A DNA stretch of 64,000 nt from Sympetrum striolatum (lineage: Eukaryota > Arthropoda > Insecta > Odonata > Libellulidae), in contig OX388345.1 in NCBI GenBank assembly GCA_947579665.1, forward strand, positions 63,293,454 to 63,357,453, in the 5' to 3' direction. This document shows, in pieces, positions 23,500 through 33,323 of this stretch. The position numbers were made by a program, and so were the translations under genes. Numbering within the stretch: the first letter of the stretch is position 1; every line of letters begins with the position of its first letter. The notes below the pieces were generated by a model, which was not told the DNA's origin, did no database searches, and saw nothing but the letters and a program-made list of their open reading frames with translations.

Positions 23500-23885
23500 A
23501 TACAGTGGAATATTTATCAGAAATGTTTTTTTCAATACGTTCATTTACTCACCCTTTCCAAATTAAACCTTTGAAGATATACATGAATTTTAGACCTATT
23601 TATTATTCTTTGATCGGTACCATCATCTTTTGAAAGTTATGAACACTACCGCTTAGACAAAGAATGAATAAATCCACCGGGCAAGATATTTCAATATAAC
23701 AGAAGATTTATCGGAAATATTTTATCAATATGTTCATTTAGTCATCTTGGTAGATTAAACCCTTGACTAGAGACATGACTTTAAATCCTATTCAATGCTT
23801 TTTCACCGCTATCATAATCTTTTGCAGACAATATAAACTTTCGCTTTCTTTGAGCGAGACAGAAAAAATGGATAAATCCACCGAA
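23500..23885. repeat. Diverged tandem duplication (~200 bp unit)
   Basis: Two adjacent copies. ATTTATCAGAAAT (near 23512) corresponds to ATTTATCGGAAAT (near 23706), GTTCATTTACTCA to GTTCATTTAGTCA, and AATAAATCCACCG near 23668 to ATAAATCCACCG near 23873. Divergence is considerable, so the duplication is old. No coding frame spans both copies. Confidence 0.7.
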
Positions 23886-24589
23886 TACACTTGGCAAAGA
23901 TGAGCACACTTAAAACCTAAAGCATTCCCGTAGTCATCAATCTTTTTTATTGCCCTTTCGAAGAAAGCTTCACAGATAAATCTCCGCGAGAGAACAAAAC
24001 CCATTCTCTTAGATTTAGAGGCAAAAATCGGGGGATATTCACCTGACCTTTGACCACCGCGAAATCCCATAAGGGCCCTAAATGTCGCTGCGTTCTTTGC
24101 GTGCACTTTCCTCATTTATTCAGCAACCCACACGTGCTCTCCCGCAGCACCCGTTTCCCAAAGTGGCGCTCGCGTCAGCCCGAAAATAATATTTCATCTC
24201 CCGCAACTGCCTCCTTCCACAGGTTTGCTCTCATTTTAAAGCATAATTGTCCACGGTCCCATTATTTGCGACTTCCTTTCTCCGTCTTCCTCTGCGAGCG
24301 TTACAAACGTATTTTCTTGGCTCGAATTTCTGATCTTACACCCGCGTCGCAAGTTAAATGAGAAAGTTTTATTTAACACCCCGCAACGCGTGCCCTGATC
24401 CGACCCAGCGGGGAATTAAGTGGGATCAGGGTACGAAATGTGCGAAATAAACTTAAGAGTCAGAATTACTTGGAAACTTTTCGTTAATTCCGCGCATACG
24501 AGTTGCACTTCCTTCCGTTTGAAACTGGAGTATGTTCGAAGAAGAATGACTCTTGTTGAAAACGATTCTACAAATCTATGGAATAGCAA
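23886..24589. other. Non-coding GC-richer stretch with hairpin
   Basis: No gene is recognised; open frames at 23792-24115 (-) and 24050-24361 (+) overlap each other and carry no motif. A perfect 9-bp inverted repeat, CCCTGATCC (24393-24401) and GGATCAGGG (24423-24431), encloses a 21-nt loop. Confidence 0.5.
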
Positions 24590-24750
24590 TGGATATATAG
24601 GAAAAGGATTCCCCTTACTTACGCAGAAAATAATAATTCGTCTTTATGAATGAAATAAGAATGAATGAATGTATGAAATAAGAATGGATATAGAGGATAA
24701 GAAGTTTCCAGACTTCAGCAGAAAATAATAATTATTATAATTCGTATTTT
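24590..24750. repeat. Tandem duplication with 95-bp period
   Basis: GGATATATAGG (24591) recurs as GGATATAGAGG (24686), and CAGAAAATAATAATT occurs identically at 24624 and 24719, both with an offset of 95. A smaller repeat (ATGAAATAAGAATG) lies between them. Confidence 0.65.
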
Positions 24751-25007
24751 TTTAAAGGAGGCAGTTTTATTCGAGGATGACCATTCTTACAATAAACCTA
24801 GTTTCTTCATTTTTAGAAAAGATCATAGGTATAAAATAGATCCTCCCCCTCAAGGAACTAACACAGCTAGGTTCTCATTTCTCAATATAACTATAGATCA
24901 AAGATGATCCAAATCCACTTCAACAAAACACAAGGAAGTGAGCGCTTTAAAGCCAAGGTTAAACAAGTAATTTACTCATAAATTACCAGTTAAAAAGAAA
25001 TGGGATA

Positions 25008-25095
25008 GACGTGGCATGGCATTTTTGTGGTTAGAACATCTTCCCGGAATGTGGGAGACCAAGGTTCGAGGCTCAGTCAAGTAGCTATTTTTCAC
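25008..25095 (+). mobile_element. tRNA-like SINE head, second family
   Basis: TGGTTAGAACATC (25028-25040) resembles an A box, and AGGTTCGAGGCTC (25062-25074) resembles a B box, with tRNA-like spacing and an intervening stem-like CTTCCC/GGGAG. It does not fold into a clean cloverleaf and has no paired acceptor stem, so I read it as a tRNA-derived SINE or tRNA pseudogene. It differs from the SINE family at 15518, 28262, 50806 and 51789. Confidence 0.4.
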
Positions 25096-26320
25096 TTTTT
25101 GTTTAACCTTGAATTATGATCAATGTAATGCTCTCTCTTTAGGTATATGCGAACCACTTCCTCCCTGAATGCGTACCTTCAAGGTGAACTTAAGTAAACT
25201 GTGCTAACTGGGCAAAATTCGGTTAGGGTTATGTGGGCACAGTGAGTCGTGAAGATGTAGTCTTTCTTGGGGTTATGAGTCGTGAAGATGTAGTTTGGTT
25301 CATGGAGTATGATAGTATTTGTGTTAACGATGGATTATCTATGTCTTGACTTCTGTAAGAATGTGGTTTCATGGGGAGTTATCCTCCCTCTCTAGCCAAA
25401 GGTCTGACAGATGTCATGTTTTTCCATCAATTTCAGATTTAAAATCTCTAAAATATAAATTTAATTTATTGTTATTTCATTGACTTCATTCATAGTAAAA
25501 TATATTTTAAGAATACTATTTCGTTGAATATGTGCGACTGTAAGTATGTATACAGTGTAATATACATACACTGACACCTTATCATGATATACTTGCGGTG
25601 ATTCTGCTATAATAATAATAAATTTTCTCATTTTATCGGCGTTCGTAAAATATAATGGACTTTTGAAGTTTCGCCTGTCTATATAGTCAACCGAATGGCT
25701 CAGAAACGAGGATTCTATATTAACCAATTACGCCACACAAGCCACCCAATGGGGCAAATTTTCCTGGACTGAATCCATATATTTTAGCGTGGAAAATTTT
25801 ACTTCACCGTATATTTTTATACTTCGATATTTCATCATCAAAGAGCCTTTCCATGGAGGATGAAATTACATTAAGATACGCTCATAGAAATATACTCCGT
25901 CCTCGTAGAATTTTTTGCTCTTTGATTGACGAGATAGTATCGTGGCAATATATCTAAAAAATTACTGGTGAATGCGAAGCTCAACTTTTGATGAATTGCT
26001 TTTACGACGAATTTGAAATGTAAATATAATTCAATTAAAATTATCGCTAGAGACACCGAGCCGAAATCCCAACAGGAATGCATTTCATTTAAACGATTAT
26101 ATTTAATTAACTTATTTCCTATTTCGGAGTTCTGAGGAAACGACTGACCTATTTCTTTCAGTATCTCTGCGAATATGATCGAATTCACAATTATCAAAAT
26201 TACATTCATTTTCTTTACACTTAATTATAGCGGAGTATTTTACTACTTTTTATAGATTACAATGAAGCATATTCTAAATTCATTTATTTTACAAAGCCGC
26301 TGTGAACTATTTAAAGTTTG
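25096..26320. other. AT-rich non-coding stretch
   Basis: No gene is recognised. A 33-bp tandem step is visible: TGAGTCGTGAAGATGTAGT occurs at 25243-25261 and again at 25276-25294. The 25871-26209 minus-strand frame (112 codons) has no recognisable motif and no codon-like composition. Confidence 0.55.
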
Positions 26321-26454
26321 TCGGAAGGACAGAGGGCAAGGGATGATTCAGAGTCAGTCGCAGATGAGAATTAGAATTATCTCTGATATGTTGTTTCGCA
26401 CTGGCTCTGGCATCCCTCACCTTCCTGTTTGGTGGTGCCCTCTGTACCTTCCGA
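26321..26454. repeat. Imperfect foldback / hairpin element
   Basis: Nested inverted repeats: TCGGAAGGACAGAGGGCA (26321-26338) pairs with TGCCCTCTGTACCTTCCGA (26436-26454) with one bulge, and GGGATG..CAGAGTCAG pairs with CTGGCTCTGGCATCCC (26401-26416). The whole 134-bp stretch could fold as one interrupted hairpin. No flanking direct repeat was found. It may be a MITE or a structured RNA. Confidence 0.5.
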
Positions 26455-26881
26455 AAGAGATATAATGAAGGGTCATCTTAGGGTCAGGGCCTTCTGCCCA
26501 CCGACGCCTTTGTGACAAGACCTGCCTCAGCTACAGACCGATCCTCAATCGGTCGGCCATGATGGTCTTCCTAGATCTTATTGTAAGTAAGTTTCGTTTC
26601 GTAAGTAAATAAATCCACTCTGCCAATCAGATTATATTGTGTCATTCTAATGTCGTTACGACAAGTTGCTGGTCTCGTATTTGGTTCTAAATGTTTTGTT
26701 GTCTATGTATTACCACTTTATGCGAGCCGATCGTTATTTCGGCAGGACAAAAATTAATATGAATTTGTCCGAGGCCAAACAGAATGGCGAAATTAAATTC
26801 ATTAGAGTTATAAAACATTGCCCTTGAATAGACTTTTGAGAAAGATAATGTTCATCGAAGCTTTAGGAACTCGCAAATTGA

Positions 26882-27199
26882 ACGCAACACGTGAAGAAAT
26901 AAAATTTGGAACACGGCTGTTAATGAATTAGAGGTTTGAAATCTCCAAAAGCCGTCTTTGTCGGCGCTCCTAATCTTACTTCCCGGTAGCCCGAGAAAGC
27001 AAGAAAGGAATTCCGCACTTTTATGATACACAAAACGTTTTTCGAAGACAATGTCTTCCTTCTCAGGGGTCGTAAAATAAAATGGGTATCTTGGGTAAAA
27101 GACGGCATCTTCTTGCTTCCTCTAACTAAAGAGAAGATAAACTAGGAGCGCCGACAAACACGGCTTTTGGAGATTTCAAACCTCTAATACGCAACACGT
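26882..27199 (-). mobile_element. Foldback retroposon-like element, complete (copy 2)
   Basis: Full-looking copy flanked by the perfect 11-bp direct repeat ACGCAACACGT (26882-26892 and 27189-27199). Read on the minus strand it starts ATTAGAGGTTTGAAATCTCC, has a first arm of about 50 bp, a centre of roughly 150 bp, the inverted second arm (ending CCTCTAAT), then a tail TTCATTAACAGCCGTGTTCC followed by A/T-rich sequence. The centre contains CTGAGAA, a hairpin with 7-bp arms (GAAGACA/TGTCTTC) and GAAA. An 11-bp target duplication with a one-sided tail is unusual for a DNA transposon and more like a retroposon. No coding frame is recognised. Confidence 0.75.
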
Positions 27200-28255
27200 A
27201 TTACTCATTCTCTGATTAAATATAAGGCTCAAATACGATATATACATGAAATTCCATTTATAAATTCGACTTCTTCATACAAATCGTATCATCGTTTAGG
27301 GTCCACAGGCGATGCTGCTTTGGACTGGCGTGGGCGTAGAATACATGGCATCTTAAAGGCGAACGTCATATTTACGAAAAATTAAAGGTACAGCTTAATG
27401 CAGTGCGTTTTTTTACAGAATATAACGATGATTAGGTCACTGTTTACCAGATAATTCTTAATGTAGAGTGGGATTTGTCAGAAAACAAAAATTGAAATTT
27501 GCAAAAGCTTAGATCAACTGAGTTTAATAAAGTTTATAAACTATTAGATGACCAAATATGAAGCGTTTCAGTTTTTCTAGTCGATAAAAATGGATTAAAT
27601 GGGTGTCAAATCCAACACATTTTTCTCCAAAATGCAAGAATAGCCTTACACCATGTTCTCTTTAAGCATTGTTCCTCGACGTGACGGATGAAATCATAAT
27701 TTATTGCTTACATCATGTTTCTACAGTTTGTTGCAATCAAACTGACTACAAACACGGGAACTCTGTATACATTTGAGTAAGACCTGCTGCATGTGCCGAT
27801 TAGCTACTGCGACAAAATCAGAAAAATGCTAGAGCTAGTTGATCGATATATTTACTTTCTACGCGGATTTGACGGAAAATCAACTGACTACGAAAAATAG
27901 ATGCACTGTGTATATGAACTGAGGATCCTCTTTCACAAGCTATAATAATCAACATAATTAGCAAGGAATACAATTAGATGGCAGTTTTAGAAGAAAAATA
28001 CATGGAGCTTATTATAAATATTAATCCTATTATCAATTCCAGCAAGGGTTTATTTAGAACCTGAATTTTATTACCTTTACTCTATTTTTATATCCATCCT
28101 GTTCGTGTTACATTTATGAATACGATGGACATGAATACACGGGATATTTCCTCTGTAAATGAAACATATTCTTTCTATTTCGTGTTGTTCATCTTTTTTT
28201 GACTCGTGAGAACGTTCAGCCAATAAAATTCTACCATCTCATTATTGTTGGACGG
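27200..28255. other. AT-rich non-coding stretch
   Basis: Nothing recognisable: no long frame, no RNA gene and no repeat shared with the rest of the window. Confidence 0.6.
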
Positions 28256-28261
28256 TTGTAT

Positions 28262-28383
28262 TGGTTAAAAATGCTTCCACATCTTAGGTAATTTCCCACA
28301 TGGGCGACCACTGGGAATCGAACGCGGACCGCTTTTTCCAAAGCCGAACGCGTTGCCCATTGGCTATCCAACAGACCCCATCT
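28262..28383 (-). mobile_element. tRNA-derived SINE, copy 2
   Basis: Minus-strand member of the family at 15518, 50806 and 51789. On the minus strand it reads GGATAGCCAATGGGCAACGC (A-box region, plus-strand 28350-28370), then AAAGCGGTCCGCGTTCGATT and CCC. The B box GTTCGATTCCC lies within plus 28313-28325 and is the best preserved in the family together with copy 3. The conserved body block ACCTAAGATGTGGAAGCATT and the end TTTTAACC follow. Confidence 0.8.
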
Positions 28384-29748
28384 CAATATTCTCTACAATG
28401 GAAGCTAGTCTCTATAAATTCATTTTGGTTTAAAAAAACATTTACTCGATTCTTTTTTATTACATTTTTCATGATTTTCCATGAGTTTAATGAGTTTACT
28501 TCACTTGAGAATGGCAGATCTGGACAGAAAACGGTCATTTTGAAATTCATCTGCGGAAAAGGTACCTGTGAAATTTATTCTTACAATCCTTTGATATGGA
28601 TTTCCAAATACTAAAGTCTGTCACAACCGATTTAATACATTTTCTCTATTATGCTACATACAAAATTAAATATTGGACTATACTTATTTATGATGTTTCA
28701 TCTCCTTAGCTATATTTTCTCCCATTGCATGAAGGTCAAAATTCTTACTGTTTTCTTTGTGAATCTTTCATTTACTTCTCTAATACTACCTCAGAATGTA
28801 TTGAGCTAGGTAAAAAATAGTAAAGCATTGTAAACTTTCAATAATTTCCTTTTCCCAATTTCAGCTATTAAGAATAGAACTTGTGTGACCGTGAAACTTT
28901 TCCTTTCACCCGAAAGATCTCTCCAATTTTCACCCGAAACCTCCGCTTCCTTAGCCATCTCGGAGTCTGAAATTCTTCATCCCACACCTTCATTGTCTTT
29001 CCTCTTTCCATATCTCCTCAATGGTACTGCTCAATTCTTATTCGCGCCGAGATTCCCCACTTTCTTCCCCGCGTAACCCTCTCTACCTCTCATCTCTGGC
29101 AGGACGATGCCTTCATTACTGTAAGGTTTCACTTACCTCCCTCTTCCCCTCGTTCTCTGTGCTTCTAACTCATTAACACAGCTGTAAAAGACCAGCTAGA
29201 TGTTTATTAAAGTCCGGGAGGACAGGAATCTCAAGTTCCCCCGGAAGAAACCTAAGAGGTAATTACGCAAAGATATTAAAGGGGCATTGTGGGTTCTACA
29301 ATCTACGAACGAGTTATGGTTTCGAACCTGAAACCTTGATAACTTCACAGAAACCCATTTCAACGCCACGCCCCCCTTGAGGTTTTTCGCATAAACTGCA
29401 CTTTGAAAACGACATACGTGTTTTAGGAGAATATGAGGGTTGATTCGGCTCGGGGGAAATATCAAACGCCTCCAAGAAACGAGTTCCTTATGAGAAGTTA
29501 CGAGATATTATTCCACTAGTAATGTAAAGGGTTCCCATATTTTTTGGGAATGTAGAATTCCCAAAAAAATTCGATATAACTAAATATAAATTAGAAAGAA
29601 ATATCAAACGAGTTTCAAATATTTCTTTGGATAAGAACAAAGGAATTCTTTTAGAAATATCGTGTTTCTCGAAGTGATCCGTGACAATTAATTGAAAATA
29701 ATGTTGGGTGAACTCCACCCGTGTATTAATTAATTAATTATCTAACGA
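28384..29748. other. Non-coding stretch
   Basis: No gene is recognised. 28880-29170 is pyrimidine-rich on the + strand and keeps a 63-codon frame open. 29196-29465 keeps an 89-codon minus-strand frame open. Neither has recognisable motifs. Confidence 0.5.
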
Positions 29749-29887
29749 GAAATGTGGAGATTTTCATGCTTCTAGCTACAGTGTGTCTCATAGACCTCAT
29801 AAAATCGCCCGCAGTGGCTTCGTCCGAGGTGAACATTTCTGAAATGAAACCAGGAATTTGCCTTACAGTATGCTAAGTCATCATAGT
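29749..29887 (+). repeat. Interspersed repeat, family R1, copy B
   Basis: Direct copy of 22664-22803 with the same ordered blocks: GAAATGTGGAGATTTT, CAGTGGCTTCGTCCGAGGTG and AATGAAACCAGGAATTT. An ATTAATTAATTAATTA run lies just upstream (about 29725-29740) and may be the insertion site or an older microsatellite. Confidence 0.65.
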
Positions 29888-31291
29888 AGGAAGAAATCGA
29901 AGAAATTAAACAAATAAAGGTCATATTTATAAGAGATTTATACAAAATGGTCTCCAACATGGGTATTAGTAATAAAGGGGACAATGCTCAAAAGGCCTTA
30001 ACTATCGACGGATGAAGATTGATTTTGATCATTCGAGATATCACTGTAATTAAAATTAATGTAGTTATGATGACAAAATCTCTTTTTCCATCCCATCAGA
30101 GATCCACTTTTTATCATACACGTGTACTTTGGTCTTTGAAATATAATATTCATGATTATTTTATTTGATTATGCTATGATTCATAAAAATCCCTTATTTA
30201 GCTGATATGAATCTAAAATAGGTTTCAATCCTAGAATTTATAAAAATTTGCCACAACCTTGTAGAAGTTTAACTGCTTTTATCCATACTAATTCAGTTGT
30301 TTTGAAATTCAAATTCTTAAATTTGTGTACGAAACTGTGATAAAACCATATTATTTAACGACGGTTACACGTCTAAAGAAACCTTCATACCTTAACCTTC
30401 GTACAACGCTGAAACTCTTTGCCACTTAAGATATAGTATAGTAATTTTACCATTATATTTTCCGATCTCAAAACTTAAAATAACAATTCTCAGGTTCCGA
30501 TCACATTCAAACTCCCTCAACTCACAGAAGACAGTCAATTATTTAAAGAAGCATAAGTTTGAAAATGTTTATACAACTCCTCTATAAAAGGCCTCACGCC
30601 CAAGGGGATAATGATTACCACATATTTATGTTCTAGAGCTAAATTTCATCCCACCACGAGCAACACCGGCTGTATTCGATAAAATTTCACATCCTCATTA
30701 TGGAGCCTTTAGAGCGAGTCAAAGTTGCCCTATGACTGCAATGATGTAGGCGATTAAACTCATGCAACGAAGCAATCCCTTGAAATTTCTAGCGTTTAAG
30801 CCGACTTCTCCATCGCTTCTCAGCAGGTTCCATTAACCACTCTCGCGATAAAACAAACGCTGGGAGAATCCTCCCTTGGGGAGCAATTCCTCCCGTTCGT
30901 CACTCAGCCATCCCCCGATGGCCACCCTCTCGACCGTCATTCAACCGTTTTGCCCCAAAAAGCAACGCCACTGCTGCATCCTCCGACCGCTTCCCGTCAA
31001 GTTCCATTTGCAGTCTCCTTTGAAGCAATTCCCAACACCACGTGTGGAAAGCCCTACACGGACATTGTGGTACTGCTGTAGCAACATAATTCAGTATTCT
31101 CTCAGTAAACCAATCCAACACAATGGATGTTGAACGCTTCAAGAGCCTTACCGGCTCAATACAGAATTGAATTTCGAAAATAAATTTGGATTTGGAGTAA
31201 ACTTTACCTCTAAAACGTGCTTTAATTTCCAGGGATCTTAGAGAGAAAAAAATTAACCTCATAATGGGATTACCCTATTATTTGTATGAAC
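29888..31291. other. Non-coding stretch
   Basis: No gene is recognised. 30780-31100 is GC-richer, with a 120-codon minus-strand frame (30900-31262) that lacks recognisable motifs. The rest is AT-rich. Confidence 0.5.
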
Positions 31292-31448
31292 TAGTTTTAT
31301 TATAAACATGACGGATTGAGGTGTGGCTAGGTGGAGCTCCTTCATAAATCACAGAGAAAGAAAAATTCACTTTGTAGAGTCTAAAAATATTTTCTAATTG
31401 TGGAAATTATAAAGTAATTTTTTCTTTCTCTGTGATTAGTTTTATTAT
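31292..31448. mobile_element. Hairpin element with 12-bp target duplication
   Basis: TAGTTTTATTAT occurs perfectly at 31292-31303 and 31437-31448. Between them lie 133 bp whose right two thirds form a hairpin: ATCACAGAGAAAGAAAAATT (from 31348) is inverted at 31411-31436 (AAAGTAATTTTTTCTTTCTC ending TGTGAT). The inverted repeat is not symmetric in the element, because about 44 bp precede the left arm. The long target duplication suggests retroposition and not a cut-and-paste MITE. Confidence 0.65.
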
Positions 31449-33093
31449 CATCAATATTGATTGGAATATTCTGGCAGGATCATATCATATCATAAACGGT
31501 ATCCCTTGAAATTCATTTCTTCAAATGTTTGCGAAATATTAAATTTCACTAAATAACTTCGATAATTAGCATTCACGTAAAAAATGCATACCCTTAAATT
31601 AAAAAATGAGGCCTAGTAGGGGGATATTACTTCATAAACTTCACCATCTAAACAAAATTAGAAACTCTCATAACTAAAGCTAAAACATTTCGCTGGTTAT
31701 CACAAATTCCGATAAATCTGCAACATCCTAATTTCGAGATATTATCATGAAGTCTGTTCAAGATCTAAAATTCGGGAAAAGTTAAGATCTGAGAAAAGGT
31801 AGGATATGTGTAATATTTTTGATATACTTCCAAAAAATCTCTTCGCTTCGTTAAACTGAGTCCAATATGTAAGGTAAAGAAAAGATCAATATTTTATAAA
31901 AGGTAGGATGTACACAATAATCCTGTTCATAATAATGTTCTACTGAATAATCCCTTAGCTACCTAAAGCTAAAATCCGCTTCATGACTAGGAAACCGAAT
32001 GTTTGTCAAACACATACGGTAAGACAACCTTTAACTTTTTTCCTTTGGAATTCAAAAATGAAAAATCGACTTCTGAACATGCGAGGAGTTAATACGCCAC
32101 GTCTTGAGTCCCCCCAGTCTCGGAAGATTTAAAAGAAATCCTTCCAATATCTTCCTCCGCCTTCCAACAGCCTCGATATATATATCCCAGACCTCCAATT
32201 TCCAGCCATCCACGCACACGTTAGCCTCAGAGGCAATCAGGATCGGAATGGGTGGAGATGATAAAGCGGTGGTGGAAGGAACATGATAGGAACAGTGAAA
32301 TATGGGGTCGAGCAGTAGAGAGGGGAGTAAGAGGTCCTAAATGAATACGCACGCAGGAAGGAAAGGGAGACTTGAGCAAATAAAGGGAGATGGCAGTACT
32401 CGAAAGCGGTGAACAATAACAACCACGATGAAGAAGTAAAACGGAACAGGTTTATGCAAGGGTTGGGAAATGAATTACCTTTGGTGGAAACTGACGAATG
32501 ATTAATGTGGCTGTATTAACCTCAGAGTCATACATCAGTTCCTTTGGCATAACAGAGTTATCAAGTGATCATTCTTCTCTATAGGTGTAGGTGGATATTT
32601 GTCAAAGTGCGAGTAAGCATTTCCATCACCCTAATAACCGTGCAATGTAGAATTTCCACTTCACCTGTGCAAAGGTTATCCTAGCCTGCGGTCCTGTAAC
32701 AAGATCATAACGGGTAAATAATAGCTCCCCTCCTAAATAATAGTTCTCCTTTTAAACCACAAGGAATTTTCTGCTCTAAAAGCTTCATAACTGAATCGAT
32801 GCCAAAAAATTTGGGTTAGATTTTTCTATAAAAATTTTACACTCGATTCAATATTTTTTAACTGCTAAAATAAGGATTTCACATGTATCATAAATGTTTA
32901 AATATATTTGAAGTACGTCATACACTGATTGCAATGCCTTTTCAGAAACTAATTCAGCCCATTTAAAGAAAAAGCTAGGACATCAATGATGTGCACTTGC
33001 AACAGCACATCTGTAGGTCACTCGCAACCATTAAACCCATAAAAAAATAAAATTGATACGCTCAAGCGTGACTTTGTGGAATGGATCCTACAT
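31449..33093. other. Non-coding stretch
   Basis: No gene is recognised. 32240-32440 is purine-rich on the + strand. The rest is AT-rich with no clear repeat. Confidence 0.55.
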
Positions 33094-33323
33094 TTCAGAA
33101 GAAAAGAATACTTTATATCTTCCACAAAATTGACTCATTAATATGACCGGTTTCTTCACCGTGATGGCATCTCTTGGTGAAGAAAGACTTGACAAAATTC
33201 TTTAAAATAGTTTAAGGAATCTTGTCAAGTATTTCTTCAGCAGAAGATGTCATCTCGATGACGAAACCGGTCGTGTTAATAAATCAATTTTGTGGAAGAT
33301 ACAAAGTATTCTTTTCTTCTGAA
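33094..33323. mobile_element. Foldback element with hammerhead-like cassette (family F2)
   Basis: A nearly complete 230-bp hairpin. Each arm is about 110 bp; the tips read TTCAGAAGAAAAGAATACTT (33094) and AGTATTCTTTTCTTCTGAA (ending 33323). Both arms contain CTTCCACAAAATTGA and GACCGGTTTC (or their complements). The right arm carries AGAAGA, then GTCATC..GATGAC (33249-33262) and GAAA (33263-33266), which is the same order of parts as in the families at 26893 and 47401. The arms differ at about one site in six. No convincing target duplication and no coding frame are present. Confidence 0.75.

Noticed and set aside
25120..25150. CTCTCTCTTTAG|GTATAT as recursive splice site on the + strand
   Set aside because: Good acceptor half but a weak donor half (GTATAT).
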